From: Micromonospora andamanensis
GTDB taxonomy: Bacteria; Actinomycetota; Actinomycetes; Mycobacteriales; Micromonosporaceae
Direction of reading: 5' to 3'
Assembly: GCF_016863495.1 (NCBI RefSeq)
Contig: NZ_BOOZ01000011.1
Coordinates: 206,750-270,749, forward strand
DNA: 64,000 nucleotides
A model generated the notes under the pieces. The model was not told where the DNA came from. It did no database searches and saw only the letters and a list, made by a program, of their open reading frames with translations. The position numbers and the translations under genes were made by a program. Positions 8,035 through 16,147 of this stretch are shown one piece after another (within the stretch, counting starts at the first letter, position 1; every line of letters begins with the position of its first letter).

Positions 8035-8448
8035 TCAGTTGGCGGGACCTGCCGGGTCGGCGGGGGAGTCGGGCCGGTCCACGTCGACGAATTCGATGTC
8101 CTCCATGGCCCGGTCGCGGCTCCCAGCGGCGCGGGCGGCGGTGCCGGCCGCCCAGCCGACCGCGGCACCGACCAGGGCGGCGCCGATCAGCAGCGTCCAG
8201 GGCAGCGCAGGGCGGCGTCCGGCGAGCGCGTCGAAGGCACGGCTGGCCCGGTGGCGGGCCTCCTCGGCGGCCGACTCGACCAGGTCACCGGCGTCGCCGG
8301 CAAAGCCGGCGGAGCTGTGGCGGGCGGTGCGGGCGGTGTCGCGGATGCTGTCGCCGGCGCTGTTCATGGCCGAGACGAGGTGTTGCCACGCCTGGTCCGC
8401 GATCCGCTCCGGCTTGCTGCGGCGCTCCAGCAGATGTGTTCCGAACAT
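8035..8448 (-). CDS. Small single-span membrane protein of unknown function
   Basis: A 137-residue protein with a charged helical N-terminal half rich in Ala, Arg and Asp (DSIRDTARTARHSSAGFAG), a single membrane span near residues 84-108 (LPWTLLIGAALVGAAVGWAA) and an acidic tail. The helical part resembles small stress-linked or YtxH-like proteins, but I do not recognise a named family. The ATG at 8448 is preferred over an upstream ATG because GAGGAGGG lies six bases before it. It belongs to the minus-strand stress-like cluster with the BON and DsbA-like genes. Confidence 0.75.
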   Translation of the reverse strand: MFGTHLLERRSKPERIADQAWQHLVSAMNSAGDSIRDTARTARHSSAGFAGDAGDLVESAAEEARHRASRAFDALAGRRPALPWTLLIGAALVGAAVGWAAGTAARAAGSRDRAMEDIEFVDVDRPDSPADPAGPAN

Positions 8449-8648
8449 GTGGTTCCCTCCTCGACGGTGCCGGAGCCGGTGCACGCATCAGCTGTCGGCG
8501 GCGTTGTCCGGCCGGTGGCGGTTCGCATCCGAGGCTGTGCCCGCGCCGGCCCGGCCGCAAACCACCGACACCCTGGCACCGCCGAGGGTGCCGGTGGTAT
8601 CCACCGTGCGGTCGCGGCGAATCGGGGTCGCCGCCTGCGGATCAGGGG

Positions 8649-8792
8649 TCAGTGGGCGACGACAGCCACCACCGCCGCGCGGGCGAAGTCATCGTCATCG
8701 TCGTCGTCACCGTCCCCGCCGCCGAACCCGCAGGCCAGCACGAGGGCGAGTAGGGCACTGACACCGGCGAGCGCAGCGAGTCTGCGGAGCAT
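8649..8792 (-). CDS. Tiny Asp-rich lipoprotein-like peptide (47 aa)
   Basis: A 47-residue reading frame with a good ribosome-binding site (GGGAGG, eight bases before ATG 8792). It encodes a basic N-terminus (MLRRLA), a hydrophobic core and a lipobox-like ALVLAC ending at Cys21. Next come a Gly-rich stretch, a run of seven Asp (residues 29-35) and a short hydrophobic tail. It could be a membrane-anchored acidic, possibly metal-binding peptide. The -2 residue of the lipobox is Leu, which is not canonical. No family is recognised. Confidence 0.55.
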   Translation of the reverse strand: MLRRLAALAGVSALLALVLACGFGGGDGDDDDDDDFARAAVVAVVAH

Positions 8793-9128
8793 GATGTCGT
8801 CCTCCCGTCGTAGGGGTCACCCGTGATGCTAGGCACACCGCGCCACCAGTGCGGGGCGAGCGCAGGTCAGCCCCGTTTTTCCGGGGCACGCCGGTAGTGC
8901 CGGGAGACGACGGGCGTCGCACCGGGCGGCTACCCTGGTTCGGCGACGTCGGGGTGCCGATCGTCGAGAGAAAAGGCCAATAAAGTTCGGATAAGGGCGA
9001 TTTGTCGTGCTCCTGTCCGTGAATTGCTCATCCCGAGGGGTGGCGACCAAGGCAGTTGAAGGAATACTGTCGGTCGCGGCCCGCGTACTGATGAGGCGCC
9101 CGTCGTACGGGCGAGTGGAGGTGCTCGC

Positions 9129-9494
9129 GTGAGCCTGTCGATCCTGCAGACGGTTCGGCCCGGTGGTGTCATCGAGATCGCCCCCCGGGGCGAGATCGAC
9201 GTCGACACCGCGTACGAGGTTAAAGAGGCCATCGCCGAGGTGCTGGCCAAGGGGCGACCGGCCCGGATCGAGCTCAACATGCGGCTGGTCACATTCATCG
9301 ACTCGGTGGGCATCAGCGCCATGGTCGCCGGCTTCCAGACCGCCGAGGTCAGCGGGGTGAAGCTGGTCGTGACCGAGCCGAGCCGGTTCGTGCACCGGCA
9401 GCTCTGGGTGACCGGCCTGCTCGGCCTCTTCGGCGCGCCCGAGCCCTACTATGCCGGGGCCGCTACGGCTCCCGAGGTGCTCCCCGGGGCCTGA
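9129..9494 (+). CDS. STAS-domain anti-sigma factor antagonist
   Basis: A 121-residue single STAS domain. The phosphorylation site is Ser59 in VTFIDSVGISAM, after the SpoIIAA-type beta-strand GEIDVDTAYEVK. Such proteins release alternative sigma factors by binding a partner kinase or anti-sigma factor, and are switched off by phosphorylation of that serine. No kinase or sigma gene is adjacent, so the partner must lie elsewhere. The GTG at 9129 has GGAG at 9117-9120. The location beside the BON/DsbA cluster fits general stress control, but that link is inference. Confidence 0.9.
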   Translation: MSLSILQTVRPGGVIEIAPRGEIDVDTAYEVKEAIAEVLAKGRPARIELNMRLVTFIDSVGISAMVAGFQTAEVSGVKLVVTEPSRFVHRQLWVTGLLGLFGAPEPYYAGAATAPEVLPGA

Positions 9495-9511
9495 CCGGCT
9501 CGGTGCCGGTC
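9493..9511. terminator. Hairpin overlapping both stop codons of convergent genes
   Basis: GACCGGC (9493-9499) and GCCGGTC (9505-9511) flank a 5-base loop. The hairpin overlaps the last bases of the STAS gene and of surE, which converge with only 15 bases between them. Confidence 0.6.
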
Positions 9512-10334
9512 AGTCTCCGCCGAGGCCGGACAGGTCCACGTCGGCCACCTCGGTGACCGCCCGGACGGCGGTCACCGACGCGTAGCCGTCGGCGAGCAGC
9601 GCCAGATCCGTGCCAGGCTGCACCGCCTGCCCCGGTTCCTCCAACGAGGTACGCACGAAGCCGTGCCCGGATTCGGCGACTGTCATCTGCACCTGGCCGA
9701 AGGTCGCCAGGGTGCCCTGGCGTACCCCACGCAGTCGGTCGAGCGGCAGGTCCGGCGCGTTGACGTTGAGGACGCTCTCCGTCGGCGCGGCGGTCAGCCG
9801 GGGCAGCAGGTCCAGGGCGACCCGGGCGGCGGTGGCCCAGTTCCGTTCGGCGTCTCGTACCCGGGCGGCAGCCGCCACCGCGGCGCCGCCGCTGGCCGCG
9901 GTCGCCTCACCGGCGGAGAGCACGTCGAGCGAGACGGCCATCGCCCGGCAGCCGTTGGCGGCGGCGGTGAAGGCGGCGCCCACGGTGCCGGAGTGCAGCA
10001 CCGCCCGTCCCGCGTTGGCGCCCCTGTTGATCCCCGACAGCAGGACCGACGGCGGCGGTCCGAAGGCACCGTGCACGGCGATGAGCGCGATGAACCCGGG
10101 CGAGCCGCCGACACCGAACGCCGGCACCCCGTCGAGGTCCGGCAGCGGATGCTCACGGACCACCACCTGCCCGTCCTGTTCCATGGCGCTCATCGCGGCA
10201 CTGGTACCGCTCGCCTCCTCCAGCGGGGCTGCCACCACCACGTCCAGGCCCCGGTCGACGGCCGCCCTGGCCAGCGCCTGGATGCCGGGCGCGGCGATCC
10301 CGTCGTCGTTGGTGATGAGCACCCGGAGCGTCAT
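9510..10334 (-). CDS. surE: SurE-family 5'/3'-nucleotidase
   Basis: A 274-residue metal-dependent nucleoside monophosphate phosphatase. Metal ligands visible are Asp10 and Asp11 in LITNDDGIAAPG, Ser42 in ASGTSAAM, and Asn103 in SGINRGANAGR. Family members release phosphate from nucleotides and short polyphosphate, and are often linked to stationary-phase survival. The ATG at 10334 overlaps the stop of the PfkB-type kinase (ATGA), so the two are translationally coupled. The pairing with a sugar or nucleoside kinase suggests a phosphate or nucleoside balancing role, which is inference. Confidence 0.93.
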   Translation of the reverse strand: MTLRVLITNDDGIAAPGIQALARAAVDRGLDVVVAAPLEEASGTSAAMSAMEQDGQVVVREHPLPDLDGVPAFGVGGSPGFIALIAVHGAFGPPPSVLLSGINRGANAGRAVLHSGTVGAAFTAAANGCRAMAVSLDVLSAGEATAASGGAAVAAAARVRDAERNWATAARVALDLLPRLTAAPTESVLNVNAPDLPLDRLRGVRQGTLATFGQVQMTVAESGHGFVRTSLEEPGQAVQPGTDLALLADGYASVTAVRAVTEVADVDLSGLGGD

Positions 10335-11311
10335 CGGCCGCCCGCCCGCTGCGCCAGCTCGTCGGGGGTGGTGCGTTCCTGCGGACGGCTGCCCGCCGGT
10401 TCCAGCCGGACCCGGTCGACCAGACCGTTTATCGAGTCGAGGCGACCGGTGCCGAGGCCGTGTCGGGTGACGTTCAGCGCGCCGGCCGCCGCGCCGGTAC
10501 GGATCGCGGTGCGGATATCGCCACCCTGGGCCACCACGGCGGCCACACCCGCGGTCATCGAGTCACCGGCCCCACGCGGGTCGGCCGCCTCCAGTCGCGG
10601 CATCAGCACCTCGAACACCTCGCCGTCGACAAGCGCCAACGCCGGTTTGTCGGCCCGGCTGACCACGACGTTCTCGGCGCCCGAGGCGTGCAGGTCGTAC
10701 ATCGCGCGGGTGAGCTGCTCCTCGTCGTCGCCCGCCGCCCGTCCGTCGGCGAGCAGTTCCTCGTGGCTGACCTTGAGGAAGAAGACGCCGCTCTCCAGGA
10801 CGGCGGTGAGGTGCTCGCCGCAGAGGTCCACCACCACCCGGCCGCCGTTGGCGCCGAGATCGGCGGCGAAGCGCCGGTAGAGGTCGGCGGGGACCAGTGA
10901 CGGATGGTTCGGCCCGCTCAACACGCTCACCGCCGCACGTAGTCCCTCGCCGAGCGCGAGGTTGTACAACTCGTCGAGCTCGTGCCGGCTCAACGGCTGG
11001 CCGGTCACGTCGACGACCTCCCGGCGGGTGCCCTCGCGGCGGTCGTGCACGTACCCGCCGGTGCCGCCGGAGTCGCGGGCCACCACCTTGAGGTCGACCC
11101 CCTCGCTGACCAGCAGCGGCTCCAGGACCTGCCCGACCTCGCCGCCGAGCGCCGCGCAGAGCACCACGTCGACGCCGAGTGAGAGCACCATCCGGGCCTG
11201 CCACACCCCCTGGCCGCCCGGGTGCAGGTGCAGCTCCGGCGAGTCGCTCGGTTGATCGATGGTGACCGTCAACAGCGGGGTCGGTGCGAAGATCATCACG
11301 TGGCCGGTCAT
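10331..11311 (-). CDS. PfkB-family hexose/nucleoside kinase
   Basis: A 326-residue PfkB-type kinase. The N-terminal substrate region HLHPGGQGVWQARMVLSLG and the C-terminal signature ADPRGAGDSMTAGVAA (anion hole and catalytic Asp) are clear. It resembles the 1-phosphofructokinase-like hexose kinases of actinobacteria; the substrate is uncertain. The ATG at 11311 overlaps the TGA of an 18-codon upstream reading frame that has the only good ribosome-binding site, so translation probably depends on that leader. Its own stop overlaps the start of surE. Confidence 0.88.
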   Translation of the reverse strand: MTGHVMIFAPTPLLTVTIDQPSDSPELHLHPGGQGVWQARMVLSLGVDVVLCAALGGEVGQVLEPLLVSEGVDLKVVARDSGGTGGYVHDRREGTRREVVDVTGQPLSRHELDELYNLALGEGLRAAVSVLSGPNHPSLVPADLYRRFAADLGANGGRVVVDLCGEHLTAVLESGVFFLKVSHEELLADGRAAGDDEEQLTRAMYDLHASGAENVVVSRADKPALALVDGEVFEVLMPRLEAADPRGAGDSMTAGVAAVVAQGGDIRTAIRTGAAAGALNVTRHGLGTGRLDSINGLVDRVRLEPAGSRPQERTTPDELAQRAGGR

Positions 11312-11364
11312 GACCGCACCCCGCTGTCGGCGGCGGCGCTGAGCCTGACGATTCGCTCGTTCAT
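11308..11364 (-). CDS. Leader mini-ORF (18 aa) coupled to the PfkB kinase
   Basis: The ATG at 11364 follows GGGAGGAACGCGA, a strong ribosome-binding site with good spacing. The frame encodes MNERIVRLSAAADSGVRS and its TGA overlaps the kinase ATG as TCATGA. The kinase has no ribosome-binding site of its own outside this frame. It is therefore probably a coupling leader peptide. No attenuator-like run of regulatory codons is seen. Confidence 0.55.
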   Translation of the reverse strand: MNERIVRLSAAADSGVRS

Positions 11365-11479
11365 TCGCGTTCCTCCCGATAGCGGACAAACATCCGCCTC
11401 CTGGTAAGACCGTAACCAAGGGGACGCCTGTGCGCGCGTCGACCGGACGGTGCCCCGCCGACGAACTGTGGAAACGCGA

Positions 11480-11518
11480 CGCCGGGTGAACCGCTCGTGA
11501 AGAGCTGTTCACCCGGCG
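11480..11518 (-). terminator. Terminator hairpin of the riboswitch-controlled gene
   Basis: Twelve-base arms CGCCGGGTGAAC (11480-11491) and GTTCACCCGGCG (11507-11518) lie 11 bases past the stop codon at 11530. No T-run is present. Confidence 0.75.
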
Positions 11519-11529
11519 CGACGATGAAC

Positions 11530-12630
11530 TCAGTACACCGACAGGTGCACGTGGTTGGTGTGGTCGCTGGACGGGTCGCCCCGAGCGCCGCTGTACGACT
11601 TCCAGCCGCTGCTGGGCAGCCAGATCTGCCTGTACCAGATCACGTAGAGCACGGCGAGCCGGTCGGCATTGTTCACGAAGTACGCCGCCAGGTTGTTGCC
11701 GTAGGTCCGGTCGCCACCCGTGGCGTCCCCGCCGAAGCCGTTCTTCTGTGCCGCGAAGTCGCAGGCCCGACCCTTCGGGTGCTCACCGGAGCCACCGGAG
11801 CGGTAGCAGGAGACGTACCGGGTGAAGCCGGCCGACTTGGCCTGCTTGAGCGCGTGCAAGGTGCGCGGGGTGATGCAGCCGTTGGCCGGCGTGGGGTCGT
11901 TGACGCTGCACGACTCCGAGGGCCATGACCCGTCGGAGTTGCGGGGTGCGGGCTTGGCGGTGGGGCTCGACCCGCTGCGCGACGGTGACCGGGCGGCCCG
12001 CTCGGCGGCCTCGGCCCGCTCGGCCGCCTCGTCGCGTTCGATGGCGACGGTCAGCGCCCGCTCGGCCTGGTCCTTGCGCTTGGCCATCACGGCCACCTGC
12101 TTGCGCTGCTCCTGGATCTCCGCGTCCAGCGCCTGCTTGGTGGCGCTGACCTCGTCCCGGGCCGTCTGAAGTTCCCGCAGCGCGCGGTCGGAGTTGGCGG
12201 CCACCGCGTCCAGTGCCGCCGCCCGGTCCATGAAGCCGGCCGGTGACCCGCTGTGGAGCAGTGCCGACGCGGCGCCCAGCCGTCCGGTCCGGTACGCCTG
12301 TGCGGCGATCTCGGCGACCTTGGTGCCCCGTTCGGCGACCTGACTCTCTGTCGTCTTGAGCTGCTCGGCGAGCTGATTCTGCCGCTTCACCGAGCGGTCG
12401 AGCGCGGTCTTGGCGTCGAGGTAGCCCTTGCTGGCGGCCTCCAGTTGGGCCCGCAGTGCCGGGGTGCCACCCTCGTCGTCCACATCGCCCGGAGCCGCCG
12501 CCCGCAGCGGCTGCGGTGCCGCGGCGGCGGAGGTGAAGGGGGCCAGCGCGACGCCGAGGGTGAGGGCGAGCGCGGCGGCGATCAGGGCCGCCGTACGGGC
12601 GGCCGGTCTTACCGTTGCCACTGCTGGCAT
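11530..12630 (-). CDS. Secreted coiled-coil protein with C-terminal cell-wall peptidase-like domain, under c-di-AMP riboswitch
   Basis: A 366-residue exported protein. A signal peptide (LIAAALALTLGVALAPFTSA) is followed by a long coiled coil at about residues 55-200 (rich in Gln, Glu, Lys and Arg), a Pro/Ser linker, and a C-terminal ARB-07466-like domain. That domain has CITPRTLHALKQAK, SGGSGEHPKGRACDFA and SSDHTNHVHLSVY, which resemble D-Ala-D-Ala peptidase or lysozyme-type folds with conserved His/Asp. The coiled coil plus wall domain recalls RipA/FtsX-linked regulators of septal hydrolases. The ATG at 12630 is chosen over 12636 because GGAAGGA lies seven bases upstream. A c-di-AMP riboswitch precedes it, matching the known coupling of this ligand to wall hydrolases in actinobacteria. 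Confidence 0.85.
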   Translation of the reverse strand: MPAVATVRPAARTAALIAAALALTLGVALAPFTSAAAAPQPLRAAAPGDVDDEGGTPALRAQLEAASKGYLDAKTALDRSVKRQNQLAEQLKTTESQVAERGTKVAEIAAQAYRTGRLGAASALLHSGSPAGFMDRAAALDAVAANSDRALRELQTARDEVSATKQALDAEIQEQRKQVAVMAKRKDQAERALTVAIERDEAAERAEAAERAARSPSRSGSSPTAKPAPRNSDGSWPSESCSVNDPTPANGCITPRTLHALKQAKSAGFTRYVSCYRSGGSGEHPKGRACDFAAQKNGFGGDATGGDRTYGNNLAAYFVNNADRLAVLYVIWYRQIWLPSSGWKSYSGARGDPSSDHTNHVHLSVY

Positions 12631-12637
12631 GCACATG

Positions 12638-12832
12638 TCCTTCCGTCAGCCGCCGACCGGGTTAGCTGACGGGTTCGGGACGGAAGATCCCTACCGCTGA
12701 CGCGGATACACCCCAGGAACATGGTTCCCCGGTTCGCCCTGACGGGCGATTAGGCGGCGGCCGCCGCCGGCACCGGTGGGTGCCGCCTGGCGGAGGCCGG
12801 GTCCGAGCCTACCGGTGCCCATGTGACCGGTG
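12638..12832 (-). promoter_or_regulatory. c-di-AMP riboswitch (ydaO-yuaA type)
   Basis: The 5' leader of the secreted wall protein carries the actinobacterial ydaO core: CCGAACCCGTCAGCTAACCC and then GGTCGGCG, read on the minus strand. The GGGGTGTATCC segment upstream corresponds to the conserved GGGTGAATC region. CTTCCGTC (12686-12679) pairs with GACGGAAG (12647-12640), closing the 3' domain. The GGAAGGA ribosome-binding site lies in that 3' strand, so ligand-stabilised pairing would hide it. Known members bind cyclic di-AMP and turn expression off. The 5' boundary is approximate. Confidence 0.85.
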
Positions 12833-12862
12833 CAGCTGCTGTTACTCCTGGTGTTCAGTTGT

Positions 12863-12892
12863 TGACTAGTAGACCAGACCAAAAGCGGACAA
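12863..12892 (-). promoter_or_regulatory. Candidate promoter of the riboswitch transcript
   Basis: On the minus strand, TTGTCC (12892-12887) and TAGTCA (12868-12863) are spaced by 18 bases in a locally A+T-rich stretch just upstream of the aptamer. Transcription would start near 12856. The -10 match is only partial. Confidence 0.4.
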
Positions 12893-12917
12893 AAACCCTT
12901 TTCGGCCGATTGCTCGG

Positions 12918-13835
12918 TCACCACTGCGTGGCCCCACAGTCCCCCGGGTCGGTTCGCGGCTCGATCTGGAGGGTCGCGTGCTCGATCTGAAAGTCCTCGT
13001 GCAGCGCCGAGCGGGCCGCCGCCAGCACGGCGCCGACGTCCGCGCCGGGGGTCGCGGTCAGGTGCGCCGAGGCGACCTCCATGCCGGAGGTCAGTGTCCA
13101 GACGTGCAGGTCGTGCACGCCGGCCACCCCGGGCACCGCGGCCAGCCGGTCGTGCACCGCCGTGACCTGGAGGTGTTCCGGCGCGGCCTGGACCAGGATG
13201 CGTACCGCCGCCCGGCCCAGGCGCCAGGTCCGGGGCAGGATGAAGGTGGCGATCACGACCGCCACCAGCGGATCGGCCCACCACCAGTCGGTCACCGTGA
13301 TCAGCAGGGCGGCCGCTATCACGCCCAGTGAGCCGAGCAGATCGGCCAGCACCTCCAGGTACGCTCCGCGCAGGTTGATGCTCTCCCGCGCCCCCGGTCG
13401 CAGCAGGGCGAACGCGGCGACGTTGGCGAGCAGCCCGAGCGCCGCTACCACCAGCACCGGGCGGGCGAGCACTTCGGGCGGGTCACCGAACCGGCGTACC
13501 GCCTCGACAAGCACGTACACCGCCACGCCGGAGAGCAGTACCGCGTTGGCCAGGGCGGCCAGCACCTCCAGCCGGTAGAGCCCGAAGGTGCGTTGCGGGT
13601 CGGTGTCGGTCCGGCGGGTGGCGGCGACCGCCGCGAGAGCCATCCCGATGCCCAGTACGTCGGTGAACATGTGCCCGGCGTCGGAGAGCAGGGCCAGCGA
13701 ACCGGTCCGCAACGCGGTAACTGCCTCGATCACCATCAGCGTGCTGAGCAGGACGAACGCTGCCCACAGCCGGCCGGAGTGGCGGCGCGCGGCGGTCGAC
13801 ACCGCAGCGTGGTGGTGGTCATGACCGGCGCCCAC
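12918..13835 (-). CDS. Cation diffusion facilitator (CzcD/ZitB-like) metal exporter
   Basis: A 305-residue CDF transporter with a His-rich N-terminus (GHDHHHAA) and six predicted membrane spans. The span-2 metal site is in LLSDAGHMFTD (Asp52, His55, Asp59). A C-terminal cytoplasmic domain carries VHDLHVWTLTSGMEVASAHL. It should export zinc or a similar divalent cation with proton exchange. The span-5 site reads GAYLEVLADLLGS, with Glu161 where zinc members usually have His or Asp; this may alter selectivity. The start is GTG 13835. A promoter with interlocking inverted repeats lies upstream at 13884-13903. Confidence 0.92.
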   Translation of the reverse strand: MGAGHDHHHAAVSTAARRHSGRLWAAFVLLSTLMVIEAVTALRTGSLALLSDAGHMFTDVLGIGMALAAVAATRRTDTDPQRTFGLYRLEVLAALANAVLLSGVAVYVLVEAVRRFGDPPEVLARPVLVVAALGLLANVAAFALLRPGARESINLRGAYLEVLADLLGSLGVIAAALLITVTDWWWADPLVAVVIATFILPRTWRLGRAAVRILVQAAPEHLQVTAVHDRLAAVPGVAGVHDLHVWTLTSGMEVASAHLTATPGADVGAVLAAARSALHEDFQIEHATLQIEPRTDPGDCGATQW

Positions 13836-13870
13836 CCAGACACCTTCCGTCGTCCGCCGAGCCGGGGACG

Positions 13871-13903
13871 GATCTATGCCAACATTGCTATGAGTGCAAT
13901 AGC
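13871..13903 (-). promoter_or_regulatory. Candidate metal-responsive promoter/operator of the CDF gene
   Basis: On the minus strand, -35 TTGCAC (13899-13894) and -10-like TAGATC (13876-13871) are 17 bases apart. Two interlocking inverted repeats overlap the -35: ATTGC/GCAAT (13884-13900) and GCTAT/ATAGC (13887-13903), each with a 7-base spacer. This resembles ArsR/SmtB-type sites in layout, but no specific consensus is matched. Confidence 0.4.
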
Positions 13904-13916
13904 CGGGCTCGCGGTC

Positions 13917-16025
13917 TCAACCGGTCGGGTCGATGGTGGTCAGCCGCTGGGTGGCCCGGGACAGCGCGACGTAGAGGGTGCGCACGCCGGAGCCCGGCTC
14001 CGCCCGGATCTCACCTGGGGCGACGAGCACCACCCCGTCGTACTCCATGCCCTTGGCCTCCAGGCTGGTCACCACCTGCAACCGCTCCCCGCCGATCGCC
14101 CCCAGCCAGGCCGCGACCTGGTCCCGGCGGGGCACCGGGGTGATCACTCCGACGGTGCCCTCCACCTCACCGAGCAGCGCGCTGGCGGCCGTGACGACTG
14201 TGGCCTCCAGTTCCGGAGCCGGCACCACGAGCTGGACCGGATCGATGCCTGTGGAGCGGACCGCGGTGGGCAACGCGAGATCGGGGTACGCCCGCCGGAT
14301 CTCGGCCGCCGCCACCGCGAAGATCTCCGCCGAGTTGCGGTAGTTCGTGGTGAGGGTGAACCGGTGCCGCCGACGGCGACCGAGCGCCTGGTCGCGGGCC
14401 CGCGCCAACTCCTGCGGATCCCCCGTCCACGCGGTCTGTGCCGGGTCACCCACCACCGTCCAGGAGGCCAGCCGCCCGCGTCGGCCGACCATCCGCCACT
14501 GCATCGGTGAGACGTCCTGGGACTCGTCGACCACCAGGTGGGCGTAGTCGCGGTAGTCCTCGGGACGTTCCCGGGCCGCCTGCCGGGCGGCCCGCTGCCG
14601 ATCGGCGAAGGTGCTCAGCTCACGTACCCCACCGGCCAGTTGGAACGGGTCCCGCTTCTGGCGGGCGGGGCGCATCGGCTTGCCGAGCAGCGCGTCCAAC
14701 TCGTCAAGCAGCGCGACGTCGGCGACGGACAGACTCGCCGACCCCTGGTACGCCGCGCCGAGCAGCCGGATCTCGGTGCCGGAGAGCAGGCCCCCGCCGT
14801 ACCGGCGCAACCGCCGCGGCTCGGCCAACCAGGCGAGCACGTGCCGCGGATGCAGCCGTGGCCACCACGCCTTGAGGAAGTCGCGGAAGTCCGTCCGGTC
14901 GATCAGCTCGTCCTCGAAGGCGCGCTGCTCGGGCAGCCCGGTGATGCCGAGCCGGCGGGCCTGCGACCAGAGGGCGGCGAGCACGCCGTCGAAGCCGGCC
15001 CGACGCACCTCGTTGCGACGGGCGCCACGCGGCAACGCGCGGTCCCGGATGGCGTCCAGTTCGGCCCGCTCCAGCCGCAGCAGCGTGCCCCGGTACAGCA
15101 GGCGCAGCTCGGTGGGGGAGTCGGGCACCGCGTCCCGGGCCGCCCGCTCCAGCACCCGGCGCATCCGCAGCGAACCCTTGATCGCCGCCACCTCGGGCGG
15201 GTCGGTGCGGGTGGCCACCACCCCGGGGAAGAGGCTGCCCAGCGAGTGCAGGGTGGCGGTGTCCTCACCCAGCGACGGCAGCACCGAGGCGATGTACTCG
15301 ACGAACACCGAGGAGGGACCGATCACCAGGATGCCCCCGCCGGCGTACCGGCTGCGGTCGGCGTAGAGCAGGTACGCCGCGCGATGCAGCGCCACAGCCG
15401 TCTTGCCGGTGCCGGGGCCGCCGGAGACGAGGGTCACCCCCGAGCCGGGGGAGCGGATCGCCTCGTCCTGCTCGCGCTGGATGGTGGCCACGATGTCCCG
15501 CATGCCGCGACCTGTGGTTCGGGACAGCGTGGCCAGCAGCGCGCCGTCGCCGACCACAGGCATGTCCGGTGGGGCGGCGTCCGGGTCCAGCAGGTCGTCC
15601 TCGATCCGGGTGACCCGCTCACCGCTGGACTGGATGGTGCGACGCCTGACGACGCCGAGCGGCTCCGCCGGGGTGGCCTGGTAGAACGCGGCGGCGGCCG
15701 GGGCCCGCCAGTCCACCACAAGCGTGGTGGCGTCCTCGTCGCGGATGCCGAGTCGCCCGACGTACAGGGTCTGCCCGTCGCGCAGATCGAGCCGGCCGAA
15801 GACCAGCCCCTCGTACTCGGCGTCGAGCACATGGCGTCGCTGCGCGGCGTGGAAGACCATCGCGTCGCGTTCGACGAGCGCACCGAAGTTGCCGACCCGG
15901 GCGAGCCGGTAGCCTTCCCGCTCCGCGTGCACTGCCGATCGGCGCAGCTCGGCCAGTCGCGCGTACACCCGGTCGAGATGCCGTTGCTCGGCGGCGATCT
16001 CCTGATCCAGGGTGCTCTGATCCAC
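13917..16025 (-). CDS. HelD-type RNA polymerase recycling helicase
   Basis: A 702-residue UvrD-like protein of the actinobacterial HelD/HelR class. An N-terminal helical hairpin (DQEIAAEQRHLDRVYARLAE) precedes the 1A domain. Walker A is GGPGTGKTAVALHR near residue 203, motif II is VVDESQDVSPMQW near residue 500, and the C-terminal motif VI is VALSRATQRL. Characterised relatives insert the helical hairpin into the RNA polymerase secondary channel and release stalled enzyme; some give rifamycin tolerance. No rifamycin-associated element is visible upstream. The start is GTG 16025 with GAGGAG nine bases before it. Confidence 0.92.
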   Translation of the reverse strand: MDQSTLDQEIAAEQRHLDRVYARLAELRRSAVHAEREGYRLARVGNFGALVERDAMVFHAAQRRHVLDAEYEGLVFGRLDLRDGQTLYVGRLGIRDEDATTLVVDWRAPAAAAFYQATPAEPLGVVRRRTIQSSGERVTRIEDDLLDPDAAPPDMPVVGDGALLATLSRTTGRGMRDIVATIQREQDEAIRSPGSGVTLVSGGPGTGKTAVALHRAAYLLYADRSRYAGGGILVIGPSSVFVEYIASVLPSLGEDTATLHSLGSLFPGVVATRTDPPEVAAIKGSLRMRRVLERAARDAVPDSPTELRLLYRGTLLRLERAELDAIRDRALPRGARRNEVRRAGFDGVLAALWSQARRLGITGLPEQRAFEDELIDRTDFRDFLKAWWPRLHPRHVLAWLAEPRRLRRYGGGLLSGTEIRLLGAAYQGSASLSVADVALLDELDALLGKPMRPARQKRDPFQLAGGVRELSTFADRQRAARQAARERPEDYRDYAHLVVDESQDVSPMQWRMVGRRGRLASWTVVGDPAQTAWTGDPQELARARDQALGRRRRHRFTLTTNYRNSAEIFAVAAAEIRRAYPDLALPTAVRSTGIDPVQLVVPAPELEATVVTAASALLGEVEGTVGVITPVPRRDQVAAWLGAIGGERLQVVTSLEAKGMEYDGVVLVAPGEIRAEPGSGVRTLYVALSRATQRLTTIDPTG

Positions 16026-16147
16026 CGCTCGCTCTCCTCGTGACGCCGCCCGGCCAACCGCACGAGATTACGCCCCGCGTTCCGGTGCGCGTCCCCCGGA
16101 TCTTCGCCGACCTGCGACGGACCCCGGGAAAGGGCGGCGGACGGCGG

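Noticed and set aside
16026..16147. A rifamycin-associated element upstream of HelD
   Set aside because: HelD relatives can be rifamycin-induced, but no matching GGGGCTTGC-type palindrome is visible in this spacer.
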